Assembly: GCF_947490405.1 (NCBI RefSeq)
Contig: NZ_CANLGU010000002.1
Location: 310,001 to 374,000, forward strand
DNA: 64,000 nucleotides
Reading direction: 5' to 3'
Source of the DNA: an uncultured Algibacter sp.
GTDB taxonomy: Bacteria > Bacteroidota > Bacteroidia > Flavobacteriales > Flavobacteriaceae
The notes below the pieces were generated by a model. That model searched no databases. It was not told where the DNA came from and saw only the letters and a program-made list of their open reading frames with translations. Positions 52,142-61,284 of the stretch are shown here, one piece after another. Position 1 is the stretch's first letter; every line of letters starts with the position of its first letter. The position numbers were made by a program, and so were the translations under genes.

Positions 52142-52345
52142 ATGAAAATCCTTAGTATCATTCTTAGCGTTATTGCCTTAGGTTTAATCATTTTTAATTT
52201 TACTAAAGTGGATTTTAATGCCCCTTTTGAAGGTGATAGTATTATTGCAATTATAACCATTGTTGCTTCACTCTGCGTAATAGTTATGATGGCTATTTTA
52301 AGAACTTCAAAACGTATTGAAGACCAAGTAAAAGGAAAGAAGTAA
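52142..52345 (+). CDS. Small two-helix membrane protein
   Basis: 67 residues: helix 3-22, a short loop, helix 38-57 (AIITIVASLCVIVMMAIL), basic tail. No family recognised beyond flavobacterial conserved small proteins. It lies 2 bp before the FAD protein gene, so co-translation with that protein is likely. Confidence 0.7.
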   Translation: MKILSIILSVIALGLIIFNFTKVDFNAPFEGDSIIAIITIVASLCVIVMMAILRTSKRIEDQVKGKK

Positions 52346-52347
52346 CT

Positions 52348-52953
52348 ATGTACGATGCATTAATAATTGGTGGTGGTGCCGCAGGTATGTCTTGCGCCTT
52401 AGTTTTAGGCTCAGCAAAAAACAAACCTTTTGCAAAGGATAAAACTATTGGTATTATTACGCATCAAAAAACCTCGCATTTACAAACGGCTTTATTTAAT
52501 AATGTTTTAGGATTAGCTCCCGGAACAACTGGTGCTTCAATTTTAAACAGCGGTAAAGCGCAACTTGCAAACTTATACCCGCATATTGAGCAAATTGATG
52601 GAGAAAAAGTTTTGGAAATATCAAGATCAGAAAACGGATTTCTAATAAAAACCAATAAAAATATTTGCCAATCTAAACTTGTTGTAATTGCTGTTGGCTA
52701 CACCAATTTAATGACGATAAAAGGTTTAGATCATTATATTGAACCGCATCCAAGAGCAGCTATTGAAAAACACCGTATTTGGTTAAAAAACACCGATCAT
52801 TTAATTGAAAAAAATTTATACGTTGCTGGTACATTAGCAGGGTGGCGTAGTCAATTTGCTATAGCTTCTGGAAGTGGCGCGCATGTAGCTACTGATATTT
52901 TAACACTATGGAATAGTGGAAAACATGCTAAGGTGCATGATAAAATTGCTTAG
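52348..52953 (+). CDS. FAD-dependent oxidoreductase, thioredoxin-reductase-like, short
   Basis: 201 residues, about two-thirds of a thioredoxin reductase. GGGAAGMSCALVLG (8-21) binds FAD, and a C-terminal NLYVAGTLAGWRSQFAIASGSGAHVA closes the FAD domain with the usual Gly-Asp-like turn. The NAD(P)-binding domain and CxxC are missing between about 85 and 130, so it cannot be a normal disulphide reductase. Similar short proteins are conserved in flavobacteria as single-domain FAD proteins. Substrate unknown. Confidence 0.7.
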   Translation: MYDALIIGGGAAGMSCALVLGSAKNKPFAKDKTIGIITHQKTSHLQTALFNNVLGLAPGTTGASILNSGKAQLANLYPHIEQIDGEKVLEISRSENGFLIKTNKNICQSKLVVIAVGYTNLMTIKGLDHYIEPHPRAAIEKHRIWLKNTDHLIEKNLYVAGTLAGWRSQFAIASGSGAHVATDILTLWNSGKHAKVHDKIA

Positions 52954-53124
52954 TTGTAAATAACCAATCTGCTTTTTGGGTTCATTTTTAAAAAATCTAG
53001 AGATTGAACAAATCACTAAACAACTATTTTACTATCTTTAAAGCACTTTCTCTATAACATTTTAGTAGCTCTAATGAGGTGTTTTTTACATCTCTGCGAT
53101 TTAAACCATTAATTTCAACGGATT

Positions 53125-53697
53125 ATGATTACTAAAACAACTAAAATTTGGAAGTTCTTCTCCCACTTTTTTGTCTCTATAGATCAATTAGGAAACGCAT
53201 TAGCTGGTGGTAATCCAGATAATACCATTTCTGCTAGAGTAGGCTACTACAATCATCATTATAATTTTGAATCTGGAAAGATACCATGGTATTGGTATTG
53301 GTTTGAAAAAATAATCGATTTTACATTTTGTCCTGTAGATGGCCCTAATCACTGCCATGAAGCGTATCACAATGATGCTGGAGAAGTCTTTGATGATAGT
53401 ACTTTAACTAACTTTTTAATTGGTATAGCAGCCACAATTATTATAATACCCAGTTGTATTGTAATTGCACTAGTATTATATCTGTTATCGGTTTTACGAT
53501 TAGTAAAACCAAAAACCATTGAAAGAGACAAAAATTTAATTAAACGTTTTGAAACTTGTTGCTTGATTTTAGAAGGTGCACAACAAGAAATGGAACACCA
53601 CGGATTAGATTTTGATTTACAAGAGGTTAAGCAGCAATTTAAAACGTTAATGGAAAAAGCTGAAATGATTGAACAGGGCTTAAACAAAAATGAATAA
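53125..53697 (+). CDS. Hypothetical membrane protein
   Basis: 190 residues. The N-terminal 90 are hydrophilic with many His, Tyr, Trp (GYYNHHYNF, WYWYWFEKIIDF, GPNHCHEAYH) and could bind a metal. One membrane segment at about 92-120 (LIGIAATIIIIPSCIVIALVLYLL), then a cytoplasmic helical tail with coiled-coil look (QEVKQQFKTLMEKAEMIEQ). Not recognised. It is separated from neighbours and opposite to the protease downstream. Confidence 0.55.
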   Translation: MITKTTKIWKFFSHFFVSIDQLGNALAGGNPDNTISARVGYYNHHYNFESGKIPWYWYWFEKIIDFTFCPVDGPNHCHEAYHNDAGEVFDDSTLTNFLIGIAATIIIIPSCIVIALVLYLLSVLRLVKPKTIERDKNLIKRFETCCLILEGAQQEMEHHGLDFDLQEVKQQFKTLMEKAEMIEQGLNKNE

Positions 53698-53781
53698 TTT
53701 CGTTTACTTAAGTTTTCTAAATTTCTGAAATAACCTATCGACTGTGCTAAGGGTAAGATTTTTAATGCTTGTTAGTAATTA

Positions 53782-55371
53782 TTAGTTATCATCACTCAAC
53801 TTAATAACCTCATCAATCATAATATCACGTTGGTTATAAACCTCTTCAAAAGCACCAGCCCCAAAAAGTTGATCGGCTAGGGTTGCTTTTATGTATTGTT
53901 TTACCTCATCATGATAGGCCACAAAGGTTACTTTAGATTCTGTTCTGAGATTCAAATAGTCTTGAAAAGCAAATACTAAATCGTCACCTACTTCAAACGA
54001 ATCTATAAAGTCTTGTCGCTGTAAATCATCATAAACATGTCGGTCTTTTTCTAATTCCTCAAACACAAAATTTCCAAAAAAACCGCGGCGTTGTAAAAAC
54101 GATAACGTTTCGTTTTGCATGCTGTTATCAATAGGCACAAAAACATCAGGAATAATACCGCCACCACCGTACACAATTTTTCCTGCTGGTGTGGTAAATT
54201 TTAGCGAATCGTCTACTTTAATTTTTTCAGGATCAAGAAGCTCACCGCTATTCAATCTATCAAAATACTCATCGTAATAATCTCTATTCCCATTGGTGTA
54301 TGGGCGTTGTATGGAGCGTCCTGTAGGTGTATAATATCTAGATACCGTTAAGCGCACAGCACTACCATCGCCTAAATCCATTTCGCGTTGTACGAGTCCT
54401 TTACCATAAGAACGCCTTCCAACAATAGTGCCTTTATCATTATCTTGAAGCGCACCTGCAACAATTTCACTGGCTGAAGCAGAGTTTTCGTCTATCAATA
54501 CATACACTTTACCATCTTCAAAATCACCTTTGCTGGTAGCATAACTTTTCTCTACATCTCCTCTTTTATTTTTAGTAAATAAAATAAGTTTATCATCTTC
54601 AAGAAATTCATCTACGATGCTTTCGGCTATACCTAAAAACCCACCAGGATTATCTCTTAAATCTATTGCTATTTCAGTAGCGCCTAATGCCTCTAATTTT
54701 TCAATCCCTTTTTTAAACTCTTTATAAGTAGATTCCGCAAATCGGTTAATCTTTATATATCCCAATTTCTCAGTAAGCATATAAGCAGCATCAACACTTT
54801 TAATAGGAATGGTTCCTCGCTTTACGGTAAATTTTAAAAGTTCTGGTTCACCGCGCCTATAAACTTCTAATTTTACTTTAGAGTTCATCTCACCTTTTAA
54901 CTTTTTAATAATTTCACCGTCTTTTAAATGTGTTCCGAATAACGAATCGCCATTGGCAGTAATAATTCTATCACCGCCTTTAATACCTACTTTTGCACTT
55001 GGTCCGTTTTCAATAGCACGAATTACAGCTATAGTATCTCTGTAAGTGTAAAAACTCACACCAATACCCACAAAATCGCCTTTCATTTCCTCAGCAACAC
55101 GCTCCATATCTGCTTTTGGGATATAAACGGAATGCGGATCGAGGTTATCTAAAATACCATTTACAGTAACATCAACAATACTGTCTGTATTAATATCATC
55201 TACATAATCGTATTCAATATAATCTATAAGCCTATTGAGTTTATCTTTTTTACTATTGGTAGAAAATAAGCGATCTGGAGCGTCGGTAAAATCTAACTTA
55301 CCGCCAATAAAAATACCTGCTGCAATAGCAACACCTAACACTAAGGGTAAATATTTTTTTTGGTACGACAT
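53782..55371 (-). CDS. C-terminal processing protease (S41)
   Basis: 529 residues. Membrane anchor or signal at 7-22, PDZ domain about 85-170 (GIGVSFYTYRDTIAVIRAIENGP, GGDRIITANGD), then the S41 catalytic domain with Ser299 in NSASASEIV and Lys324 in RSYGKGLVQ, 25 residues apart as in E. coli Prc and plant CtpA. Acts in the periplasm trimming C-termini. Its start overlaps the dCMP deaminase stop by one base (TAATG on the minus strand), so these two are translated together. Confidence 0.93.
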   Translation of the reverse strand: MSYQKKYLPLVLGVAIAAGIFIGGKLDFTDAPDRLFSTNSKKDKLNRLIDYIEYDYVDDINTDSIVDVTVNGILDNLDPHSVYIPKADMERVAEEMKGDFVGIGVSFYTYRDTIAVIRAIENGPSAKVGIKGGDRIITANGDSLFGTHLKDGEIIKKLKGEMNSKVKLEVYRRGEPELLKFTVKRGTIPIKSVDAAYMLTEKLGYIKINRFAESTYKEFKKGIEKLEALGATEIAIDLRDNPGGFLGIAESIVDEFLEDDKLILFTKNKRGDVEKSYATSKGDFEDGKVYVLIDENSASASEIVAGALQDNDKGTIVGRRSYGKGLVQREMDLGDGSAVRLTVSRYYTPTGRSIQRPYTNGNRDYYDEYFDRLNSGELLDPEKIKVDDSLKFTTPAGKIVYGGGGIIPDVFVPIDNSMQNETLSFLQRRGFFGNFVFEELEKDRHVYDDLQRQDFIDSFEVGDDLVFAFQDYLNLRTESKVTFVAYHDEVKQYIKATLADQLFGAGAFEEVYNQRDIMIDEVIKLSDDN

Positions 55372-55832
55372 TATTCGTTTAAATCTTCTATAAGTTCTAG
55401 TTCTATTCCGGCACGTTCTAAAAATTTTAAACCAGAATTATCTTTATATGCTCTGTTGTAAACCACCTTTACAATACCTGCTTGATGGATTAACTTGCTA
55501 CACTCTTTGCATGGAGACAATGTAATGTATAAGGTTGCCCCTTTACACGATTGTGTAGATGCTGCTACTTTTAAAATGGCATTAGCCTCTGCATGCAAAA
55601 CATACCATTTGGTATAGCCCTCTTCGTCTTCGCAAAAATTCTCAAAACCAGATGGTGTACCATTATATCCATCAGAAATTATCATCCTATCCTTAACGAT
55701 AATGGCACCTACTTGCTTGCGTTTACAATACGAAAGCTTACCCCATTCTTGCGCTATACGCAGATACGCCTTATCATATTTTAACTGTTTGTTGTCTGGC
55801 ATTAATTTTATGTATTTGGGCGTTACCCTCAT
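55371..55832 (-). CDS. dCMP deaminase (ComEB-type)
   Basis: 153 residues, start possibly at 55802 (MPDNKQLKYDKAY). Zinc deaminase motifs H80-A-E82 (LHAEANAI) and C108-x-x-C111 (SPCKECSKL). Turns dCMP into dUMP for dTMP synthesis. The GYNGTPSGFENFCED loop is typical of dCMP deaminases. Forms an operon with the protease gene, an order that recurs across flavobacteria. Confidence 0.9.
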   Translation of the reverse strand: MRVTPKYIKLMPDNKQLKYDKAYLRIAQEWGKLSYCKRKQVGAIIVKDRMIISDGYNGTPSGFENFCEDEEGYTKWYVLHAEANAILKVAASTQSCKGATLYITLSPCKECSKLIHQAGIVKVVYNRAYKDNSGLKFLERAGIELELIEDLNE

Positions 55833-55867
55833 TTAAAATTCACGTAAGCTTTTAGCTTTATTACAAT

Positions 55868-55936
55868 TCGGGTCAGGCTTTACGTTTCAATCTTTTGCAA
55901 AAAAAGCAAAAGGATTTCCTCTACAATCCTTAACGC
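55868..55936. repeat. Second dispersed flavobacterial repeat
   Basis: CGGGTCAGGCTTTACG..., the inner hairpin CTTTTGC/GCAAAAG (55892-55912) and ...CTACAATCCTTAACGC follow the same order as the element at 36284, in the opposite orientation and with a short centre. The rest of 55833-56133 is gene-free. Confidence 0.6.
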
Positions 55937-56133
55937 AAAAACTAAATAACGAATATACAGGGTTCGTATTTTAATTACAACGCTAGTTTCGTTAAAGTTT
56001 TACGAAAGTTTAATTTATTACAAGCTCCACTAAAAAACGGTTTACAATAAAAAAATAATTAATATATTATGTAAATAATAAATTTACTAATTATCATAAT
56101 TAAAAGTAAACCACAAATAAAACCCTTTTAAAA

Positions 56134-56685
56134 ATGAAAAAATCAATACTTCAGTTAGTTTTATTATGCTTTCTTATTACAGGTTGCTCAGACTCAAAAA
56201 AAGCGCAAACTAACCTTGCCAAAATTGAACAACTGAAAATAAAAAACGACAGTTTAAAACGTATCGTTACAAAACATAAAGCAACAATTAAAAATCAGAT
56301 AAAAACGTTTCTTACATTTCAAGATAACAATGCGGAAAACGCTATGAACTTTTATGTAGCATTGTTTGACAACTCCAAAATTATAAACGTAAAACGTTGG
56401 GGAGAAGGTGCCCCTGTTGAAGCTGGAAAAATTATGCATGCTACATTTGATTTGAATGGGAGCCTGTTTATGTGTAGCGATAGTCCTCCTGTACACGATT
56501 GGGGGTTTTCTCCAGCTGTATCCAATTTTATTGATTGCGAAACCGAAAGTGAACTTGAAAAACTGTTTTCAAAATTATCTGAAAATGGTACAGTAACTAT
56601 GCCTTTGAATAACTACGGCTTTAGCAAAAAGTTTGGATGGGTTATTGATCAATTTGGTGTTTCGTGGCAACTAAACTTACCTTAA
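56134..56685 (+). CDS. Lipoprotein with a PhnB/VOC domain
   Basis: 183 residues. SPII signal with Cys18 (FLITGC), a coiled-coil of about 30 residues (AKIEQLKIKNDSLKRIVTKHKA), then a PhnB-like VOC domain (about 55-180): TFLTFQDNNAENAMNFYVALFDNSKI, WGEGAPVEAGKIMHATFDL, FGWVIDQFGVSWQL. PhnB/3-demethylubiquinone methyltransferase-like folds are normally cytoplasmic; anchoring one to the envelope by a lipid is odd. Substrate unknown. Confidence 0.8.
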   Translation: MKKSILQLVLLCFLITGCSDSKKAQTNLAKIEQLKIKNDSLKRIVTKHKATIKNQIKTFLTFQDNNAENAMNFYVALFDNSKIINVKRWGEGAPVEAGKIMHATFDLNGSLFMCSDSPPVHDWGFSPAVSNFIDCETESELEKLFSKLSENGTVTMPLNNYGFSKKFGWVIDQFGVSWQLNLP

Positions 56686-56833
56686 GTAAACTTAGTTCTA
56701 CATAAAAACAAAAATAGTAATAAGACTGATTTTTAAGTATTTGTCATTTCTACAGAGTAGTCCTGATTGCTATCGGAAGAGCAACAAGAAATCACATAAT
56801 TAGTTAAAAACCCTACATTATAGCCTAAATAAT

Positions 56834-57424
56834 TTAGGCCAAAAAATTGCTATTTAAAATCATGGGAATTACCAAACCTACTACGATGGCTGAAATTACC
56901 ATGATCCAATCGCGTTTTGTAAACCTGAAAATAGTTTGCACTACATAGCCTAAAAATAGAACGATAAATACGATGATAACCTGTGCTATTTCTATACCTA
57001 AAGCGAATTCTAAAAGTAATATTAGTTTGTTATCTGTATCACCCAAAAGCATCTGGAATTCGCGGGCAAAGCCTAAGCCGTGTACTAAACCAAAAAATAG
57101 TGTTGATAAAAACAGGATGCCTACTTTTTCGCGTTGTGCGCCTTTACCAGAAGTAAACACATTAAAAAGTGCAACAATTAAAATGGTAATAGGTATTAAA
57201 AATTCTACCATGGTAGCGTTTACGCTTACTACATTGTAGGCTGCCAACACCAAAGATAGTGTATGCCCTAAAGTAAACAGAGACACTAATAATAGCACCC
57301 GCTTCCAGTCTTTAAAAACATAGGGCACTGTTAAAACAATGAGGAATAAAACATGGTCGTAGGCATTAATATCTAGTACATGATTAATACCATATTCTAC
57401 ATTAAACCAAAAATTTTCTAGCAT
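56834..57424 (-). CDS. HupE/UreJ-like membrane protein
   Basis: 196 residues with six helices. Motifs GHTLSLVLA (second His-containing helix) and FFGLVHGLGFAREF (His in a Gly-rich helix) match the HupE/UreJ family, which includes putative metal (nickel or cobalt) permeases and the eukaryote-like HupE of Bacteroidota. No urease or hydrogenase genes are nearby. Single gene on the minus strand. Confidence 0.8.
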   Translation of the reverse strand: MLENFWFNVEYGINHVLDINAYDHVLFLIVLTVPYVFKDWKRVLLLVSLFTLGHTLSLVLAAYNVVSVNATMVEFLIPITILIVALFNVFTSGKGAQREKVGILFLSTLFFGLVHGLGFAREFQMLLGDTDNKLILLLEFALGIEIAQVIIVFIVLFLGYVVQTIFRFTKRDWIMVISAIVVGLVIPMILNSNFLA

Positions 57425-57471
57425 AATAATTAAGGTTTAGGTTGATTTAGGGTTGTCCAAATATACAATTA

Positions 57472-58440
57472 TTAAGATGTTCTTGAAATAGCTTTATATG
57501 TTTTGCGTAGCTGAAAAATCATTTCTTTTGTAATATCTTCCAATAAAAATGAATGTTTCCAGTTCCAATCTTGCCTTGCATAAGAATCGTTTATACTTTT
57601 TGGCCAACTATCTGCGATGTCTTGCCTGTAATCTGGCACGTAGTTTATTTTAAAATCTGGTATGTATTTTTTTATAGAAGCAGCAACTTCTTTAGGTGTA
57701 AAACTTATGGCTGCTAAATTGTATGACGATCTTATTTTTACTGTTTCTGGTTCTGCCATCATAATGTCAACGGTGGCTTTAATAGCATCATCCATAAACA
57801 TCATTGGTAATTCGGTATCTTCTTTTAAAAAGCAGTTATACGATTTTGTTTTTACAGCTTCGTGGTATATTTCAACTGCATAATCAGTTGTGCCGCCACC
57901 AGGAATTGTTTTCCAGCTTATTATTCCTGGGTAACGTATACTCCTCACATCCACATCGTATTTATCATGGTAATATTCACACCAACGTTCGCCAACTTGT
58001 TTTGTAATACCATAGACTGTTTTGGGTTCTGTGGTAGTATATTGCGGGGTATACTTGGTTGGAGTGGTAGGCCCAAAAACCGCAATACTTGATGGCCAAA
58101 ACACCTTTTTTATAAGCTTACCTTTGGCTAAATTCAAGACATGAAATAAAGAATCCATGTTTAAATTCCATGCTTCTTCTGGGAATTTCTCCCCAGTTGC
58201 ACTTAACATGGCGGCCATTAAGTACACAGTGTCAATATTGTACGTTTCAACACATTTTTTTACGCCTTCATAATCTTTTGCATCTAAAATTTCAAAAGTT
58301 CCAGAATTTACTAGGTCAGAATTATTTCGATTAATATCCGTAGCAATTACATTTTCCTCACCATACATCTGCCTTAGCTTATATGTTAATTCTGAACCAA
58401 TTTGCCCACCAGCACCAATTATTAATATTTTAGAGCTCAT
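57472..58440 (-). CDS. L-threonine dehydrogenase of the SDR type
   Basis: 322 residues. Extended SDR: GAGGQIG at 8-14 for NAD, the ISWKTIPGGGTTDYAVEIYHEA block with the GGGTTDYA signature, and the YxxxK catalytic pair in VYGITKQVGER. The same features mark the flavobacterial and mammalian SDR-type threonine 3-dehydrogenases, which turn threonine into 2-amino-3-ketobutyrate. I cannot exclude another SDR epimerase, but the GGGTTDYA motif favours this. No kbl gene beside it. Confidence 0.85.
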   Translation of the reverse strand: MSSKILIIGAGGQIGSELTYKLRQMYGEENVIATDINRNNSDLVNSGTFEILDAKDYEGVKKCVETYNIDTVYLMAAMLSATGEKFPEEAWNLNMDSLFHVLNLAKGKLIKKVFWPSSIAVFGPTTPTKYTPQYTTTEPKTVYGITKQVGERWCEYYHDKYDVDVRSIRYPGIISWKTIPGGGTTDYAVEIYHEAVKTKSYNCFLKEDTELPMMFMDDAIKATVDIMMAEPETVKIRSSYNLAAISFTPKEVAASIKKYIPDFKINYVPDYRQDIADSWPKSINDSYARQDWNWKHSFLLEDITKEMIFQLRKTYKAISRTS

Positions 58441-58562
58441 TAAATCACTTATTATAAAGATATTTCAAAAATAATAAGATTTTATTGATAATAATTCATT
58501 TTTATTTTGAAATATTACTGATTTATGCTATTCTTTAATTCTTAAAAAATAAACGTTTAATA

Positions 58563-58570
58563 TATATTTG
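58563..58570 (+). promoter_or_regulatory. -7 element TATATTTG
   Basis: Perfect TAnnTTTG, 30 bp before the ATG at 58600. Confidence 0.5.
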
Positions 58571-58599
58571 TATCATGTCACTTTTTTAAACCACACATT

Positions 58600-59118
58600 A
58601 TGTTTGTTAAGCCCTTATATATTTTAAGTTTTTTGTTTTTATTTTTTTCTTGCAAAAAGGAGCAAGAAGAAAATACAGAAGCTAAAGAGGGGCAAGAGAA
58701 AAACCAAGTTTTTACTGAGCAAGACGTTGCTAAATTGAAGTATATTGAATATGCGTTAGACCCTAAAACTGAAGAAACTGTTACTGATTGGGCTGAATTT
58801 ATGCAAATTCAAGACTTGATAGCAACTATTAAAAAAGGAGACATTTCTTATTTTAAGGAAAACGAGGAGGCTATTTTATTATTAATAAAAGAGTTGAAGG
58901 TAAATGTTCCAGAATCTTTAAACTCTGCATCCATTACGGCCAGACTTTTGGTTTTAGAAACTAAAATTTTAAAACTTGAAAGTTTAGCCAACCTATTAAC
59001 TACAACTAAAGCTGAACTTTTAGAACATATTAGAGAGTTTTTCGTAGCACATTATACACTAGTTTTTCAAATGAATAAGAAGGTTGAATTTGATGATAGG
59101 AATATAGAAAGGCCCTAG
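58600..59118 (+). CDS. Hypothetical lipoprotein
   Basis: 172 residues. SPII signal: LFLFFSC (Cys18) followed by KKEQEENTE, an acidic linker. The mature domain is helical (KLKYIEYALDPKTEETVTDWAEFMQIQDL, two helices around LVLETKILKLESLANLL). Not recognised; short helical lipoproteins of this type are common in flavobacteria. Own promoter, terminator-like hairpin downstream. Confidence 0.65.
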   Translation: MFVKPLYILSFLFLFFSCKKEQEENTEAKEGQEKNQVFTEQDVAKLKYIEYALDPKTEETVTDWAEFMQIQDLIATIKKGDISYFKENEEAILLLIKELKVNVPESLNSASITARLLVLETKILKLESLANLLTTTKAELLEHIREFFVAHYTLVFQMNKKVEFDDRNIERP

Positions 59119-59126
59119 TATTTTAA

Positions 59127-59168
59127 ATAAAAAAAGCAATTCAATATTTTAAGAATCACTTTTTTTAT
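59127..59168. terminator. Weak bidirectional terminator
   Basis: AAAAAAAGC.ATTC against GAAT.ACTTTTTTT with two mismatches, between convergent genes. Confidence 0.55.
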
Positions 59169-59175
59169 TTAATAA

Positions 59176-59886
59176 TTAATTTTTAGGTTGTTCAGCTTGT
59201 TGAAGTGCTTGCTTTTGCCTTAATAATTCGTTTTTAGTAATTTGAATAAGGTTAAAATTAGGAGCTTCTTTTAAAGTAGTATCTAATATATCAACGGCAG
59301 CATCAATATTTGCTGTCTTATCCTTACTGTAAGTTGATACAGCATTTAAATACATAAACGCAGCTTTCATAGGCACTTCGTATGGTGTTTGCTTTTCATA
59401 GAATGCTTTTTTTTCGTCTGCTTTAGAATTTGTTAGTCCAAATGCAATGTGCTTGTCTGCTTCTGATACATTTTGAATTTGCATATTTAGTTCAGCCAGC
59501 TCATAAGCCACTACTGAGTTTGGTTGTCTTTTAAACATTTCTTCGAAATGTTCTATGGCAAGTTTGGGTTGTTTTGCTGCTTTTAAAGACACTGCTTTAA
59601 CCTCTACAGCAATGTCAGAATCTGTAGCATTTTGTTCTATTCCAATGGTATTAAGTGCCTGCATATATTGATTTCCACTCATGTAAATATAAGCCAGAGT
59701 GTCTTTTCTTGCTTCAGATGGCGATAATACATTTAAATGTGTCATGGCATTAATAATACCTTGTGTGTCTCCTTGAGACTTCATTTGCGAATAATACGCT
59801 TCGTAGTGTTTTAACAGTTCTGAGTTAGTTTGTGCACCCGCCATAAAACTAATCGTCAATAAAGCCAATCCAAATAATTTTTTCAT
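59176..59886 (-). CDS. TPR-like periplasmic protein
   Basis: 236 residues, signal peptide (LFGLALLTISFMAGAQ). Helical repeats: YYSQMKSQGDTQGIINAMTHL, YIYMSGNQYMQALNTIG, AIEHFEEMFKRQPNSVVAYELAELNMQIQN: tetratricopeptide-like, about four repeats. Typical of flavobacterial periplasmic or surface adaptor proteins. No partner in the neighbourhood. Confidence 0.75.
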   Translation of the reverse strand: MKKLFGLALLTISFMAGAQTNSELLKHYEAYYSQMKSQGDTQGIINAMTHLNVLSPSEARKDTLAYIYMSGNQYMQALNTIGIEQNATDSDIAVEVKAVSLKAAKQPKLAIEHFEEMFKRQPNSVVAYELAELNMQIQNVSEADKHIAFGLTNSKADEKKAFYEKQTPYEVPMKAAFMYLNAVSTYSKDKTANIDAAVDILDTTLKEAPNFNLIQITKNELLRQKQALQQAEQPKN

Positions 59887-60030
59887 TTTAATTTAATTTA
59901 AGTGCGCTAAAACTATAAAAAAATACGAGTTAAACTCTTAAAAGAATGCTAATTATTTAGACTTTTTGATGAAAAATAAAATCTTTATATCTTTTTAAGA
60001 CGAGATACCACTAGTTTTTTGAAAACTGAA

Positions 60031-60057
60031 TTCCAGATCCTTTTAGGAATTCTGGAA
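60031..60057. repeat. Short intergenic hairpin
   Basis: TTCCAG...CTGGAA with GATCC/GGAATT inside; probably a dispersed REP-type hairpin before the CBS gene. Confidence 0.4.
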
Positions 60058-60097
60058 TAAATTAAGTATATTTAAGATTACTAATAAAATAAAATCT

Positions 60098-60565
60098 ATG
60101 GGAATAAAGAGTTTTCAAGGTGCAAGAAGACAGCAGTCTAATACTGCTGATGCTACGTCGTTAACGGTTAGTGACTACATGACTACTAATTTGATAACAT
60201 TTACTCCTGACCAATCCATTGAAAGTGTAATGCAATCTTTGATTAAACACAGAATCTCTGGTGGACCAGTTGTTAATGATAAAAAAGAGCTTATCGGAAT
60301 TATTTCTGAAGGTGATTGTATAAAGCAAATAAGTGAAAGTAGATACTATAATATGCCTATGCAAGACCAAACTATTGAGAAGCATATGGCTGGTAATGTA
60401 GAAACTATTGATGGGAATATGAATATTTTTGATGCTGCAAAAAAGTTTTTAGAAGCTAAACGCAGACGATTTCCTATTGTAGAAAACGGCAAATTGGTAG
60501 GGCAAATAAGCCAAAAAGATGTGCTTAAAGCCGCTATGCAATTAAAAGGACAAAATTGGAAATAG
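60098..60565 (+). CDS. CBS-domain protein
   Basis: 155 residues, two CBS motifs (about 25-80 and 90-150): VSDYMTTNLITFTPDQSIE, HRISGGPVVNDKKELIGIISEGDC, and MAGNVETIDGNMNIFDAAKKFLEAKRRRFPIV. CBS pairs bind adenine nucleotides or act as sensors. Freestanding proteins of this length usually regulate other enzymes; the partner is unknown. Ends 2 bp before the convergent gene at 60567. Confidence 0.85.
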   Translation: MGIKSFQGARRQQSNTADATSLTVSDYMTTNLITFTPDQSIESVMQSLIKHRISGGPVVNDKKELIGIISEGDCIKQISESRYYNMPMQDQTIEKHMAGNVETIDGNMNIFDAAKKFLEAKRRRFPIVENGKLVGQISQKDVLKAAMQLKGQNWK

Positions 60566-60566
60566 A

Positions 60567-61280
60567 TTAAAATCTATCATGAATTCTTTGTAAAGCTTTT
60601 GGTTCGTCTGTAATCAAAAGCTTTTCTTTTTTTGTACCTGTTAGGGTTAATATTTTAGAATACGAGTAGCCTTCAATCGGTTCTTTTAGCATACTCCATT
60701 TTGCAACACCTTTAACTGCAATAGGCTCATTTAATTCTATAACACCTTCGGTATATCTTATAGTTTTATTTATCCCTAAAACACCGGTACTCTTTTTATT
60801 ATGATATTTTAAATAGGCTTCAAGTTTTTCAGGAGCGTCATTTCTAAACCCCGATTTTTGTTTATAATCTTTTACTAAATGGTAACGCTTCATCGATTTA
60901 CTTAGTGCAGACATTTTTACAATGGCCATTTCAGAATTACTTTCAATAAAAAAATCTTGATGCTTTTCATCATTAATTATTCTTCTCCAATTTTTATCTC
61001 CTTTTACTTCGACCATTACATGGTAATAAACACATTGTCTTCCACTTAGTGGAGCTTCTAATGGTTCATGGACGTGTTTTGCTTTACCTATAATTTTTGC
61101 GTATTCGTTTTCCTGAATTCTGTTTATCTGCTTTTTTCTGCTCTTTTTAAATTCTCGAAGCATAACCTTTTTATTGCTAAAATATGTTGCAACAAAACCT
61201 ATAACAATTACAGTTGAAAACATTAATAGGGGGACTAACAGCTTTGAGTTCTCTTTAAAAAATAATAAAATGTCTTCCAT
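60567..61280 (-). CDS. GIDE-like membrane protein
   Basis: 237 residues. N-terminal membrane helix (about 13-33: KLLVPLLMFSTVIVIGFVATYF), basic cytoplasmic linker, then a beta-rich domain: YAKIIGKAKHVHEPLEAPLSGRQCVYYHVMVE, the PL..PLSGR.CVYY signature of the GIDE domain found in mitochondrial MUL1-type E3 ligases and in bacteria without the RING. Here no RING is present. The next gene downstream in the same direction (61285) is a zinc-ribbon protein only 4 bp away, so the two may form a complex. Confidence 0.75.
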   Translation of the reverse strand: MEDILLFFKENSKLLVPLLMFSTVIVIGFVATYFSNKKVMLREFKKSRKKQINRIQENEYAKIIGKAKHVHEPLEAPLSGRQCVYYHVMVEVKGDKNWRRIINDEKHQDFFIESNSEMAIVKMSALSKSMKRYHLVKDYKQKSGFRNDAPEKLEAYLKYHNKKSTGVLGINKTIRYTEGVIELNEPIAVKGVAKWSMLKEPIEGYSYSKILTLTGTKKEKLLITDEPKALQRIHDRF

Positions 61281-61284
61281 AAAT

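Noticed and set aside
53367-53687. Minus-strand frame inside the hypothetical membrane gene
   Set aside because: Opposite a gene with normal membrane topology and codon use; no motif.
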